A DNA stretch of 64,000 nt from Brachyhypopomus gauderio (GCF_052324685.1 NC_135212.1:20873048-20937047), one strand, 5' to 3'. Shown: positions 1-13,455, counted from the first letter of the stretch. The notes: generated by a model from the letters alone, not told the origin. Numbers and translations: made by a program.

Positions 1-660
1 GGCGGGGGAGGGGACATCACTTCAAATGTATATTTCATCAGCCTGTTCCTGGGTGTGCCGCCCTATACACATTGAAGTAGCCTCAGGAGATCTGGGGTGG
101 CTTCTCGCAGATGCACTAGAGCATCGGGATATTTGCCGGTGTGTCTATTTTAGGGCAACTGGGACGACACATTCCTTTGTTCTTTGTTTACCGAAAGTAT
201 CACCGGGTGTTAGGGACAGTAAAATATCTCTCTAAAGTTCTCTAAGGTCAGCAGTCCTGAGGTATTCCATGACATCATGCTGAGACTCATAACAGATGGA
301 TGATGTAATTCAAACGAGGAGTTAAAGTGGAGTTCGCTCCCTAAGCTCTTCATCTCCTGTAGCCATCCTCTTCTTCATCCCACACACGCGGCGGCCGTAT
401 GGCGCGCAGATGCAACCTGCCCTTCACCTCTTTGGTCTTTCAAGTAGAAAACACCTGAAGCTAGTTTACACTAGAACCGGCTGAGACGACAGCAAATATC
501 CCACCTTGGTAGTGGCCCAAACCCACCACACACACACACGCAGACACACCCCCAGCCCATTCAACAATTATCAGTTTCAAATCTCTGAATAAAACAAACA
601 CATACAGGGTTTGCTTATGTCAGCCTTTTTGGTACACATTACTGTTGTTAAAATATGTCC

Positions 661-663
<3 letters not shown>

Positions 664-737
<74 letters not shown>

Positions 738-741
738 GGGG
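664..741. repeat. (GA)n microsatellite ending in a poly-G run
   Basis: About 32 GA dinucleotides run straight into about 15 consecutive G. The whole tract is purine on the plus strand. Confidence 0.95.
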
Positions 742-899
742 ACACGTTAAGGAAGGAGAGAGGGTTTCTGTGTATCTAAGGGGAAGTTACAGAGCCTTGG
801 CCTGTCCCAGGAGTCCTGTGGACATCGTGCCCAGAGCCCCACTGTAGCAGATGGCACTAGAAACAGGCACTGCCAATTTACATGTAAATAGAGAGAAAG

Positions 900-979
900 C
901 GAGAGAGAGAGCACATGTAAGAGCATGAGAGAGAAAGCGTGTGAGAGAGAGAGAGAGAGAGAGAGAGAAGAGAGAAAGC

Positions 980-1024
<45 letters not shown>

Positions 1025-1085
1025 AGTGAGAGAGAGAGAGAGAAAGCGTGTGAGAGAGTGAGAGAGAGAGAGAGAGAGAAAGCGC

Positions 1086-1116
<31 letters not shown>

Positions 1117-1140
1117 TGAGTGTGAGAGAGAGAGAGAGCA
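900..1140. repeat. Imperfect (GA)n / GAGTGTGA low-complexity tract
   Basis: GA dinucleotides are interrupted at intervals by GTGTGA and AAAGCG words, suggesting a compound repeat with a longer underlying period. The apparent open frames rich in Glu-Arg (plus) or Ser-Leu (minus) are by-products of this composition. Confidence 0.9.
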
Positions 1141-2050
1141 CCAGAGAGAGTGCGCACGTGAGAGGAGAAAACGTACAGGATGTTCCCACTTCTTTTCTTA
1201 GTCTAAGACAATGTCAGCCTTGCATGAGCCAAAAAGTAGGAGAGAAGGATGAGATATGGAGAGATGAGAGGATTAGAGAGGAGAGAGATGGTGAGGCAGA
1301 AAGGGAGGGAGAGAAAAGTTGAGTTCACAGAGAAAGAGAAGGTGATGGGGCAAATTGGTGGGGCAGAGAGGGTGGATGAATGTGAAGGGGGGGAGGAGGG
1401 GAGGAGGAGGAGAATAAAGAGGGCAAGAGGAACACAGAGAGGGGGGGGTGACAAGAGGCCCAGAGACAGGCGGGCAGACACAGGAGCAAAAGAAAGGGAA
1501 CGAAAGAGAACAAAAAAGAGAAAGAAAATGAAAGGAATAAAGACAGACCGACCTGAACAGAGAGAAAAGGAGAAACAGAGATATATAAGGTTTGGACAGA
1601 AGTGGAAAAAATGTCTTGGCCCAAAGAGATGAGCAGATGTCATTAAAAAAAATGTAGTGTAGCACCAGCACTGAGAGTCATGACTCAGCACAAAGAGCTT
1701 GTTACCCAGCAGTGTAGGAGAGTATTAGTACCAGGACAGCACACACACGCTCGCACGCACGCACGCACACACGCACGCTCTTAAAATGCTGAGATCTGGA
1801 GAGGGTAATGTATTCTGAGTGCATTCATTTGTCAGTTGGACTGAACTGAACTGAACTGACCGACTGACTGACTGACTGGAGTCTTCAATCAATGAAGAGA
1901 TGAATTACTCCATTCACACACACAGGCAACCAGGAAATCTCTAGTTCCTCTGAACACCTCCAGACGGTGGACCGCGACGGCTTGTGTCAACCACACTGGA
2001 CAAGCATCAGTTTCCCTACCTCATACAGATGTGTGTGGGGAAAAACACAC

Positions 2051-2300
2051 GCACCGAAATACACCAGTCCAAACACACACAGGCACCGAAATACACCAGT
2101 CCAAACACACACAGGCACCGAAATACACCAGTCCAAACACACACAGGCACCGAAATACACCAGTCCAAACACACACAGGCACCGAAATACACCAGTCCAA
2201 ACACACACGCACCGAAATACACCAGTCCAAACACACACGCACCGACATACACCAGTCTAAACACACACGCACCGACATACACCAGTCCAAACACACACAC
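2051..2300. repeat. Minisatellite with 32-bp units switching to 28-bp units
   Basis: Five near-identical 32-bp units start GCACCGAAATACACCAGTCC. They are followed by shorter 28-bp units that lack one ACAG step, the last two carrying GACATAC in place of GAAATAC. All carry a (CA)n tail. The open frames over this block on both strands are repeat artefacts. Confidence 0.93.
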
Positions 2301-2861
2301 ACTTTAAATACTGGCCTATAAACCCCAGAACTTCACTAACTGGTGGTGGAGGACAGGAAGAGGCAAGGTGAGGGTGGGACAGGGATGGTGGGACAACGAG
2401 GCTTTAAGAGGCGTTAAAATGCGATCCGCCATGCATTAGCGTTGCTGGCCCGAGTCCAGCAGACAGATGGCAGCAGAGAGGGAACAGACCTCAAACACGG
2501 GGGCATAATCTGCAAGACACCTTGTGACGCTTTACGTTAGATGCAGTGTGTGTGTGTGTGTGTGTATGTGTGTGTGTTGCTCAGTAAGGCAGACATTATG
2601 CATGAGACCCCTGGTGATCTGTTGGTTTAAAGTTCATAATTCATTCCTTGCTTTCTGTCTCCAGGGAGATGGGGGATAGATGCTAGCTTTGGGATGGAGA
2701 ATTACATTTTTATTTCTCTTTACGCCGGACGTCTCTCCTCTGAGGAGGCCCAGAGAGCAGAGGGCAGCTGAGGTCCAGGGACTGGGCAGAGAGGAGGAGC
2801 CAGTTTCCTCCCATGGTGTTCACGCTGGCCGGCTGATTGCCCTGCTGTCCTGCCGCGGAGT

Positions 2862-3098
2862 CGCTCTAGCTAGGGGTGTGCGTCACGGCAACGGAGGTGT
2901 ACGGGGTCAAACGTTAAACCAGCTCTAGCTAGGGGAGTGTGTCACGGCAACGGAGGTGTACGGGGTCAAACGTTAAACCAGCTCTAGCTAGGGGAGTGTG
3001 TCACGGCAACGGAGGTGTACGGGGTCAAACGTTAAACCAGCTCTAGCTAGGGGAGTGTGTCACGGCAACAGAGGTGTACGGGGTCAAAACGTTAAATC
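2862..3098. repeat. 59-bp tandem repeat, 4 copies
   Basis: Four consecutive 59-bp units begin GCTCTAGCTAGGGG and each contains CACGGCAAC and CGTTAAAC. The units start at 2863, 2922, 2981 and 3040. Units 2 and 3 are identical by eye; units 1 and 4 differ by only a few bases, so the array looks young. Confidence 0.95.
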
Positions 3099-4051
3099 TC
3101 TCCCCAGAATTTTTATCGGCCAGTTGGTTTGACTAATTAATTGTTCCTGCAATCTTGAGCTAATTAGGAAAGCTGGAAGCACCACCTGTGGAGGAGGCCC
3201 AACTAAACATACCAGGGGACCAAAGGCTCAGGTCTCCATAGAGACAGGTTATTACATCATGGTTCATGGCTAAATTTAATGAAGTCACGGAGTGCCGGCA
3301 TCGGAATTATGACAGCAGTGGTTTCGGTCCCTCTTAAGGAACCATGGCTGTGAACAGAAATCACATCAAAGCATTTCAGTTTAAGGTATGGAAATGAACC
3401 GGGAACCATCTCCACATCTATAGCTGCGCTTAGAGTCATCTGATCCACTGCCACTATACTGAGTCTGTGCTCACCGCCCCACACAGTGACAGACTCTTGA
3501 GATATTCACATCTATTTTAGGAATGTGAGCAAACTCTGGAGGAAGAGGCCTCTGAATTTCTGACTGAGGATGTATTCCTACCTCTTATACAGCACAGATT
3601 GTATTGCAGACAATATGCACAGATACTACAAATGTACATTTGTACATCAACACACACATACAGCCTATGTATATATGTATTCATACACATGCATGCACAC
3701 ATACACACACATATCTATCACGTTATGGCCCCTCTGATGCTCGATGCATTAGGATGGTGTTTCACCATGGAAGAGCAGGACTGATGGGCGTTGAGACAGA
3801 GAGAAGGTTCCACCCCCACACCCACCCCTCCTCCAGCCCACCTCCGTCCCCCTCCCACGCCTCCTCTCTCCTCCCATTCTGTCCCCTTGGCCTCCCTCAC
3901 CCGTCCGTCTGCGAGCCCGGACCCTCGCTGATGATACAGAGCTGTGGTCTCATCTTCTCCACTGATAAACCTGCTCCCTGGAGATTCGCCGCTGTTCTCC
4001 GAGCTCCTCCGCACTGGAGAGACACTTGGGTGGAGGGGCGGAGGGGAGTAG

Positions 4052-4065
<14 letters not shown>

Positions 4066-4134
<69 letters not shown>
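4066..4134. repeat. (GA)n microsatellite
   Basis: About 34 GA dinucleotides follow a short (GT)n block. The tract is purine on the plus strand. Confidence 0.95.
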
Positions 4135-4138
<4 letters not shown>

Positions 4139-4400
4139 CTGCATTGACTACTTTTCACTTTAATGTGGAACCTCACTTAACTTTAATGGAAGACACGGAC
4201 AGACACACTCTTGCATACACACTTCCAGTGATAGCAGCAAGCCTGCAGCTGGCCTTCATTTACCTCGATGAAGATACAGCGAAATACCTTCACTGCTGCA
4301 GTGACTTCCATCAAGTGCTGGCGTGTATGCTAGTGTCAGACGAGTCAATGAGAAAGAGTGTGTGTGCTTGCCTGTGAGAGATGGAGAATGATGCGTGTGT

Positions 4401-4404
<4 letters not shown>

Positions 4405-4484
<80 letters not shown>
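4405..4484. repeat. (GA)n microsatellite
   Basis: About 40 uninterrupted GA dinucleotides, purine on the plus strand. Confidence 0.95.
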
Positions 4485-4487
<3 letters not shown>

Positions 4488-5076
4488 GCTTCAGCCTTAT
4501 TATACGCTGCTATTCAAACCTACTAAGGCGAGTTCAAATCCCCCTCCCTCCACCACAAAGACCGGGGAACAACACAGCAGGCTTGTATGACCTCAGGCCT
4601 AAAGCCTTCATTGTCCCACCCAAGAAGTTTTAGATTTCGAAAAAAAACCACCCATATTTATTTATTTATTTATTTATTTTTTAGAAAGAGTTTAATCTTG
4701 CCTGTCAAAATCGTATTCTTTGCTGTGAACTTTTGTGTGCGCTGAATTAGGACATGTGTGTGTGAGTGCGATTGTGAAAGAAAGACACAACAATGTATAG
4801 CCTGGAGAGGAATAGGCCACTCCATTATTCATCAGGTCCAAGGTGGGAGTCTGCCAGCCCAGACCAGGCCAAGCAGAGCCTCCACCCTGCAGAGCCTCCA
4901 CCCTGGAGAGCCTCCACCCAGCCGTGACTGTCCCCTCGGATATAATGGATGGGTATCGGGTAGAGAGGGGAGGGACGGGGGGGTCGTTTAAGGTCACATG
5001 GGCAGGTGGGAGTGTGTGGTAGTCTGTCTGCAGCATGCATAGCAATAGATAAAGAAAAGGAAGAGAAAAACATGGA

Positions 5077-5077
<1 letters not shown>

Positions 5078-5127
<50 letters not shown>

Positions 5128-5142
5128 AGAGAGAGAGAGAGG
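5078..5142. repeat. (GA)n microsatellite with GGGA interruptions
   Basis: GA dinucleotides with a few GGGA steps, again purine on the plus strand. Confidence 0.93.
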
Positions 5143-5462
5143 GAGGCCCACAGTCCAAGATAAAGAAAACTAGATGGACATACAAAAAGAAAAAAGAAAG
5201 AAACAAAAGAAAAGAGGAGAGCAAAATATGGGTGAAAGAAAGAACAAAGCAAAGAAAATGAAATATAACTTACAAACATAGAAAGACAGACAGGAAGGTG
5301 GCAAGAATGCAAACCTGTCCAACAATAAGAGGGCCAGACCTGTGTTCATGCTGTGTGTGCGCGCATGTGTGTGCGTGTGTGTGTTTGTGCCACTACTCTG
5401 AACACACCCTGTCTGCCCTACACAAACCACAGCACCCCTACCTGCTGACCTATCTATCTTCC

Positions 5463-5520
5463 AGACCCAGGCCCAGGCCCAGACCCAGGCCCAGACCCAG
5501 GCCCAGGCCCAGGCCCAGGA
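5463..5520. repeat. Hexameric CCCAGG / CCCAGA repeat
   Basis: About nine hexamers of CCCAGR. This is a short, C-rich simple repeat. Confidence 0.9.
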
Positions 5521-5877
5521 TCAGAGCTGCTAATTCTTCTGCTCTCACACTTGGTGCAAGTACGCCCACCTCTGTGGTTCTTCCTGGAGTCTAGATATCA
5601 GCAGCTCCTGATGACACATGTGGGGACACACTCCACCCAGAATGTCACCTGCTGCAACTGCTTGATTGAACCCGATTCCCCAGGCCTTCTCAGCCATGGC
5701 AGGTGTGTTCGACCATGGGGCTCCTGGTTCTGGGGTCCCAGGCCTGGTGTGGGAACTATGGCTACAGAGAGAGCGCCAAACCCACCGTGGATGGAAGGAT
5801 GTGGAGAGAATGACAGTCACACGGGTTCAAGAGCACCAGGACTGCAGCATGATACTACATAGAATAGGCATGTGTTA

Positions 5878-5878
<1 letters not shown>

Positions 5879-5925
<47 letters not shown>

Positions 5926-5946
5926 TTGGGGGGTGGGGGGGGGGGG
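5879..5946. repeat. (GT)n microsatellite followed by a poly-G tract
   Basis: About 22 GT dinucleotides, then a G-rich stretch with runs of up to nine G. Confidence 0.95.
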
Positions 5947-6218
5947 TGATGGAGACAGAGGGAATTTGAGACAAAGATGTGGAATTTGAGGTGTCTGCAT
6001 GATTTATGGGGTGTTTAAGTGTGGAACGGTATGCAAGTATTCATGTGGTGTGTGTGTGTGCGTTTGCACATTGAGTGTTGAGGGTGGAGTGTCTGCTTTG
6101 GCATGGACAAACAGATCTGCCATTGATCAATTCCAGAGCCCTGCAACCCAACACTACCCCAACCTGCCTTCACAGTCGGCTTCACGGTGGGCTTCCTGTG
6201 GCCTTCCTGGCTTGTCAG

Positions 6219-6309
6219 CCCAGCCCAGCCCAGCCCACTCCCACCCAGCCCCACCCCTCCCAGCCCAGCTCCGCCCACTCAGCCCAGCCCCTCCCCGCCC
6301 AGTCCCGCC
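6219..6309. repeat. C-rich imperfect CAGCC/CCACC repeat
   Basis: Repeated pentamers CAGCC and CCACT/CCACC make this stretch strongly pyrimidine-skewed on the plus strand. Confidence 0.8.
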
Positions 6310-6642
6310 TGCTGCTTTCATTGGGGGTCCAGCAGTTTCGTGCTTCAAGAAGCTCAGTAGTTTCAATGTACTTCTCACACTCTCCGTTCCTGTATTCATC
6401 TACATCACTTCCTACTTCAGACGGGGAAATAAATCAGTAGAAATGTCACATTCGGTGTAGCTTACAAGAACCTTATGATACATGAAAGTTCTTGAATGAT
6501 AGATCATATTTACAGAGCATCTTTCTACTAGATAATAATAACTTATATAATATTATATTATTAGATAAATAATAACTAAAAAGTTGTGAAATCACAGCCA
6601 AAGCATAATCACACATTCAATAGTGTTGAGGTGAGATGATTT

Positions 6643-6658
6643 GGGGGGGGGGGGGGGG
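6643..6658. repeat. Poly-G run of about 16 bases
   Basis: An uninterrupted mononucleotide G run. Length is likely polymorphic and error-prone in sequencing. Confidence 0.9.
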
Positions 6659-7723
6659 TGAAGTGGGCACTGAGCTGGCGTTGGAGAGCAAGACACAGGA
6701 ACCAGTCAGGGGGAGAAATGTGTGGAAGGGGCGGGGTTAAGGGTGTGGTTAGGGGCGTGGTCTTTCCATCAAACTTCAGTTATTCTAGAACTCCGTAGCA
6801 TCAATGTGTATGTCAACAACAGGAGGTGTACTCAGTGAGCTTATTATAAAGGAAGATCTTCTACTGTTACATTTTAACTTGTGTGTGTTTTATGGAGATG
6901 TCAGCCAATGTCCTAAAATCTGCGACCTCCGGACAAGGAACTTTAACAACACTAAATAAGTGCAGTATTACTCTTCACTGGAACCCCCACACACACACCC
7001 ACACTCACAGCCATACCCACACCCACACACGATTTGGCATGACAAACATGGACCACAACTTCTGATATGTTTCGATGTGTCTTGTGGTTATTGCAGCATC
7101 TGGTCACAGAGACCGAAATCTCACTAACGTTCTCTTTTAACTGCTATTAAAGTGATCATTTCAAGAACAGTTATCCATCCTGTAATGCACAAGTTCCACA
7201 GAGCTGCTAAAGAGAACAAAATAACGAAACAAATATGAAAAAAAAAACGGTTTTACAGCCGAGCCAGCAGGCACTCAATGAATAATAAATGTCACACATA
7301 CCATTTAATATGAAAAGCTACTTTAGAACTTGCATAAATTATTTTAAAATGCTGAAAATATCACACGTGAGGCATAATAATGATAATAATAAGTGTATTG
7401 ACTGTTGGAGAGAGTCAGTGTGGTAACATTACATATTTCAGTATCACCCTTTCACATTAAATTTAGAAGAAATGAAAAGAACTGGAAACCAACCAAGGGA
7501 TCTGAGAAAATGGGAGGCCGGACACATTGCCAAACACAAATTATAATCAGCATCTAAAAGTAACAACACAGCTTATGACTGTGTGTTACAGCAAAGACAC
7601 ACACACACACACACACACCTGCACTTTGAGTGTAAACTTATTACAAGCGAGCATTTCTGTGAGTGAGGGATCACTGTACCTACAGAATTACTCCCCTCAT
7701 CTGTGATCTGCTACCAATAACAC

Positions 7724-7876
7724 CATGGACGTAATTTTGATTTCAAAAGTGGGGGGGACATAGATTCATCGCTATTTAAATATTTGGTTTTAACCGTAAA
7801 AACTGGGGGGGACCAAAGCCGGCTTTTGAAAAAGACATGTCCCCCCCGTCCCCCCCCCCCCAAAATTACGTCCGTG
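7724..7876. mobile_element. hAT-type MITE, 153 bp, with perfect 8-bp target duplication
   Basis: Terminal inverted repeats read CATGGACGTAATTTT on the left and the complement of CACGGACGTAATTTT on the right. The element is flanked by identical 8-bp copies of AATAACAC at 7716-7723 and 7877-7884. An 8-bp target duplication is the hAT signature. The interior holds G-rich and C-rich blocks that can also pair with each other. There is no coding capacity, so it is non-autonomous. Confidence 0.85.
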
Positions 7877-8859
7877 AATAACACACAAATACTTCAACTA
7901 TGTTCATGTTCACACTGGCTAGTTTCTTCCAGTCCAACATAGTTCCAGTTTTGACAAATTGGATCAAAACACATCAAATAATCACAAAGCCTTTCACAAG
8001 AAGAGAGAATCTCAAATCTGGAGAGACATGGCTACACATACAAAGATGAAGAACACTCCTCCACTTGTACACCACTGGTAACAGAAGAACAATCCACAAG
8101 AAACCAGGAAAGAAAAACAGGAAACCAAAGACTATGTAAGAAAAAAACCTACAATAACCTGTCAAGCTCATTTAGTTAAGTCTCGTGCACACACACCAAA
8201 CATGAGGAGAATCCTCGACACAGCTGTCTCCATCCACTAGCTGTCGAGACCCGCCCACTCGAAGCTCAGCACTTAGAGGTACCCATCACCAAGGAGACAC
8301 TCTAAATAATGCAAACCGCAAAGCATGCTGGGAGAATAAACCAATAGGTGCTTCTGCAGGAGAGAGTGGGGTTTCAGCGCTAAACTAATATGTATACCAC
8401 GCACACGGGAATAGACAGACCTCGACAGAGCGTTCTTCACCTCTGAGCAGGGCACCCTTCTGACAGCCAGGTTAGGGAGCACTCTGGAAATAAAAGAAAG
8501 GCTTCCATTTAAATCCTTAGAAACACAATGCAGGAATGCAGAGAGAGAGAACGAAAGAGCAGGAGAGTGAGATGTTTCAGGTCCTTTACTGAAATTCAAG
8601 TAATTCAAGACATAAATGTCAAATTTGAAAATTCAAGATTATGTTTGAAATTATATGTCAGTTAAACAGTATAATTGAATGTCACTGCAAGAAAAAAATC
8701 ATCTCAGCGTGAATAAGCTGGCTTTTGTGTCCCAGTCTCCATACTCTAACGCAGAAGTCCGTAGGAGACATCTGAAGCCTGGACACCTAATTCCCCATTA
8801 GAGGTCCTCACTGTTAACACCCAACACACCTATGTCCCTTTCATCTTCCCTCTGAGCCT

Positions 8860-8864
<5 letters not shown>

Positions 8865-8911
<47 letters not shown>
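8865..8911. repeat. (CA)n microsatellite
   Basis: About 23 CA dinucleotides. Confidence 0.95.
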
Positions 8912-8914
<3 letters not shown>

Positions 8915-11900
8915 AGGCAAAAAGAACCAGTTCCAGAGGCCCCACCCACATCCCCCAACCCTGGACTAACATTCCTACTCCACCCTCACCTCTGTCTACA
9001 CTCCCAGAACCAGTCAGCTCCGGTTCCACCTGTTACAAGCACTTCAAGATTCCCTCCTCACATTCCAGCAATTTCCATACACCTTTATCAAATTACTTAA
9101 TAAACCATTAAGTCAAAGTTCACATCTCAAGCACTTCAAAGTGGATGTGGGCAGGAAGTGAAAACCGAGGACAGAGGACGCATAGAACTTGCGCTGCACA
9201 GAGAAGCGTTTGGCCTGCTTCAGCGGGGCCCCGTCACCCATGGAGCTCCACTTCTCCAGATGTCTCAGTGGTAGGTGCTCTCAGATCAGTGACTGACCAG
9301 GTTCCCAGCATCGTTTTGCTTGCTTTTAGGGTACTTTGGCCACATGACTGCTGCTCGCAGACACAATGGCTTGTTTCAGCTTTTCCTCCCCAAACTTGAT
9401 GTAGAAGAAGCTGGTGGCTGGTGCTGTAACTACTGCAACCCTAAACCAATGAGAAGGCCTCTGTCCTCTTCTAGACTGGGTGTGACTTTAAATGCAGGCT
9501 GAGTAGCACTCAATTGGGAGAAGAAACCAAACAAGCTACCTTATGTTACGCTTATGACCTAGTTCAGAAATGACGTCAAACGTCATGGTTAGTTCACTGT
9601 AGCAAAGCTGCATTCTCTGCGTCCACATACTAAACGTAATTATGTTCACTAGAAAAAAGGATAGGCCATTTTAAAATAGGTGAACATATAATGATGGTAA
9701 TTTTCAACATGGACATCATAGCCTCATAATCATATATGGGTCCAGGATGGCTCCCCACTGAATATGGACAGAATACAGAACACCTGCTCTCCTTAAAATA
9801 CACCATAATACCTCAAGTGTAAGTGTGTGTGTGTGTGTGTGTTTAAAAATGAGGTCATAGAGGACTTCAGGGTGTGTAGGTGGGAACAGTAAACAGACAT
9901 AAGGAAGAGAGGAGGCGGGGGAGGTCTTTCATCAGCTGTTGAAGTGTTCCCAGTTTCCTGCAGGTTTAGGTCACCTGCAGGCCTTTCAGCCTTAATAGTT
10001 GGCATTCACATCCATGTTCACTCCCTGCCCTGCCCCCTGCCATCTAGCGCCGCCCATTTCTCTCAATCACAGAACTGCACTGAGGCTGTGCCTGATCTAT
10101 GTACCAAATGCTGTCCCATTGTTTGCAGTATAAGCACGACGATACCAGTCCACAGCTCTAAAAGCTCAGCACCCTGCTACACGGATCATGGTGCGAGTCT
10201 GACAGTGACCCACAGGTGCTCCAGACAAATTCACCTCTCGGTTCTCTGAGGTCTGATGGATGCTGATTACAAGGATGCCAGGGTGTCACATGACACGCAT
10301 ACACTGCTGACCTGCAAAACTCTGGAGATGTCATGAGAAGGTTGACTTCATATGGTTTGCTGCTGCAACAAAAAACATCTCCCAAAAACATCCACGGAAC
10401 CAGGAAAAGCGTAACTGCAGACGAGAGCCCCGGCACAGACGAACCCGCTCTTGGGGGTTTGGAGCGCCCTTAACAGCGTCTTTTCCTAGCCACGTTTCTG
10501 CTGACTAGGATGCCCAGACCGAGACAGCTCGGCCACGGATGCGAAAGACAGACAGTTATTTATAGCCGATATTGTTTTGTGGTGCTCCACTCGTCAGGCT
10601 GATGAGCGTGTACGGATTGGGGGAGGGGAGCGGGGGGGTCACTGGGGACACGGAGAAATGCGATGATGTGTGTTACGGGACCTGCGGAGAGCGTGGGAGG
10701 AAGCGAACTAAGAAGCGCGGGGAGGAATAGTGCTGATGGTGGTGGAGGAGGTGGAGGTGGTGGAGGTGCTTGGAAAACTGCTGCCAGAATGGCTTCAGCC
10801 CTCTTCTCGTGGACATGCTCCTCAGGTCAGGCATGGAGTCACCAATATAACATGGCAGGTATTGCGTAACAATCCTGGCAAACAGAACCACCAAAAACCA
10901 GAACATTGGTGCAGAGCCAGACTAGAGTAGGCACCCAAGAGCATGAAAACGTTTATAGGCACCGCGTTTCCTACCACATAGAGCATTCCACAGTATTAAA
11001 TTGTTACGATTAATAACCCATAAGCAATCGCCATCGGTTTGCCTTTTTAAAAAATGTACTTATGATTTCATAAGTTATTTTATGGTATCATTTCAACACC
11101 ACACTATTGTCCTAATTCTTTAAGCACTCCCATCTCTATAATATAAAGCCCCTTCAAACAGGGTCTTTTTAACTACATTTGGCAGTACATCAACTGGATA
11201 TGAAACAGGTCATTCACAAACAATCTTCACAATTAATTAATTAAGAACAAATAGAACTTTGAATTTATAGGTTCTGAAATTTTGTAGTTCAGAATCTGCT
11301 GAAGCCAACATGGGTCACAAGTACATATATCCTGAAGATGATGATGTGTCCTGTCTCGGAGATTACATCTTCATTAATTATTTAGCATATTGTATTAAAT
11401 CCCAGTCGAAGCTGAAGTCTGCTGAGAAGGCTTTGAGTCATCCCCAAACGCCAGCAGATGCTGGATGAGTGAGTGAGGGAGTTAAGATAAGAGTTTGATC
11501 AAGGGGAAATGTGGTTACAGGGGGACAGGGAGATGCTCCACAAAAGAACCCTTCCATCAATCAAACAGAACAGGCACCGCCTGACTTTTTTCTACAGATC
11601 ATAAGGAAATGTGTTGGAAATGTGGTAATGAAACTTTCTATGTGGCCTTAACGTAGGTTATTTAACCCAGTCATGTCACTAATTTTCACAGACTGTAGTT
11701 ATTTTGAATTCAATGCAACATTCATCAGCTCCGGCAAATGTACCGCTGGACCCGGATGGGGCCAATACGAACACATTTGGGTGAAAAGGCTCTGCTGACC
11801 CAATAACCACAATCGCAGGCACGCAACCGTGTGCATGATGTCATATCAATGGTTCGGGTCAAAGGTCACTCCATTCCCCACCCTGAGCCTCCCACCCTCT

Positions 11901-13455
11901 TTCATCTCGACAGCTGCACACGACTCATGTCAGTCTGGGCCAAGTGCACATCTGGAGGGCGTGCGAGTGGGCGGGTGCATTTCAGGATGAAATACGGGGC
12001 GTTACGACAAGCATATGTCCATATCCCATGGGGCTCCACATTACCAATCACTGATCCACTTCTCTGTCCCTGACCCCGAAAACCAAACCACTAAATCACC
12101 CCCCCAACAGATGACTTCACGTCAGCTCAACACCAGAACATTAACATACCCTGGTTCATGGTGGGCCTTAAGTAATATTAAATTCCAACCATTTGAAAAT
12201 GTGATTTATTTATTTACCGTAAAATAAATTTTATTTTTAACAAAAATTTGCTCTTTTGTTGAGAAGACAATCAGTCACACACCAAAAGCAAACCCAAAGT
12301 GTCTGTCTCAATCATATACCCAAAAGAAAGAAAAGAAATGCTGGTAAAATGAACTTTAAAATACAGGTGCAACACGTCTGGCTGTTAAGGACTAACTCCC
12401 AACCGTGGTAACGGGAGATTTTCGTCCAGAGGTTTGGGTGAGATTTCATTCATAATTCCATTCTATGTAATAGCATAAACATAATGGTACTAACATGTCT
12501 ATTATTACTGCCATCGACACAAAACAGTTCAGCGCGTGAACGACTTTTGAACAGGCGGATCTAAATTTTCTTTCAGGTTTGAAAACAAACTTCTTTCGAA
12601 ATAAACTAGCATGATATGTCCGTGTTTATCATATTTTCCTCACATACAGAAGCATAATTACAGAAGCCTAGTTATTGCAGGTTTCATTTGACCATTAACT
12701 GCTCCTATACAATGTGACTTCCTCGTGCACCGGCACGCTGGTGGTCCTCGCGCCAGTCTCAAACTGCGCGAGCGCCGCTACGCCCAACGGTGTGGAAACG
12801 ATAGGCTTCAAAAACGCCAAGGAGCAGTCACATGGAAATAGATAATCTACAGTTAATCTACAGTTAGGAATAAAATAGAGAAACGAAGAAAACCCACGCA
12901 CCGAATGGTAGGGTTTTATATATCCCGTATTACCAGCGATCATACAATGAAGACAGAAAGAGGTTTAATATGAGAGCCCTATCATCTATTGATGTCCACA
13001 CCATTCAGTGTGAAAACATTTCTAAGCAGGTAAATGTTTTTTTCAAGTGGTTTCCATTTTGCAAAGATCCTCTTTGTGTAAGCAGGGTATTTTATAAGAG
13101 CATCTTGCTGGACAAGCAACTAAACCACGCGCACTACACAGCAAACAGCAGCTTACTTTGATGGCGTGAGGGATTCAATGAACACGCACAAACGCGCCAC
13201 TCAAAACCAGTGCAATTAAAACTGTACCCATTCCTCGGTCCCTAGACGGACACCGTCAACTTTTCAGTCCGCCTGACAGATGCATGCAGAATAAAGCGAG
13301 CCGCGTGTTTTCTACCGTTACCGCTCTTTCGCTGGCACGCTCCCTGAATCGTCTCGCGCAGCAGTGTTCCCACTATCGCCGGGAGACCCGGACTACTGGG
13401 TCGCGGCGCGAGCGGTGCGGCGCGCGGACACCCGTGCCGAGCTGCTGACTCACCT

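Larger units (their letters stand above)
1..13455. other. Gene-poor, repeat-rich stretch; probably upstream or first-intron sequence of pak1
   Basis: No recognisable coding exon was found on either strand. The longer open frames are low-complexity readings of (GA)n, (CA)n and C-rich repeats. The region ends in a CpG-rich minus-strand promoter-like block near 13.2-13.7 kb. In human, PAK1 lies next to AQP11 and is transcribed away from it, with a non-coding first exon and a long first intron. By synteny this stretch would be that intron in the fish. That is inference: no kinase or PBD-domain exon lies inside the window to confirm it. The individual repeats I could delimit are listed separately. 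Confidence 0.4.

Noticed and set aside
747-1322. Open frames of Ser-Leu and Glu-Arg repeats around 0.75-1.3 kb
   Set aside because: They are translations of (GA)n and (CT)n microsatellites.
1203-1691. 162-codon minus-strand open frame
   Set aside because: It is a pyrimidine-rich reading of a purine-rich simple-sequence stretch, with overlapping open frames in all three phases and no domain.
1967-2321. Five overlapping open frames on both strands near 2.0-2.3 kb
   Set aside because: They are periodic by-products of the 32/28-bp minisatellite.
5463-5520. Arg-Pro repeat peptide
   Set aside because: It comes from the CCCAGR hexamer repeat; nothing else in that frame looks coding.
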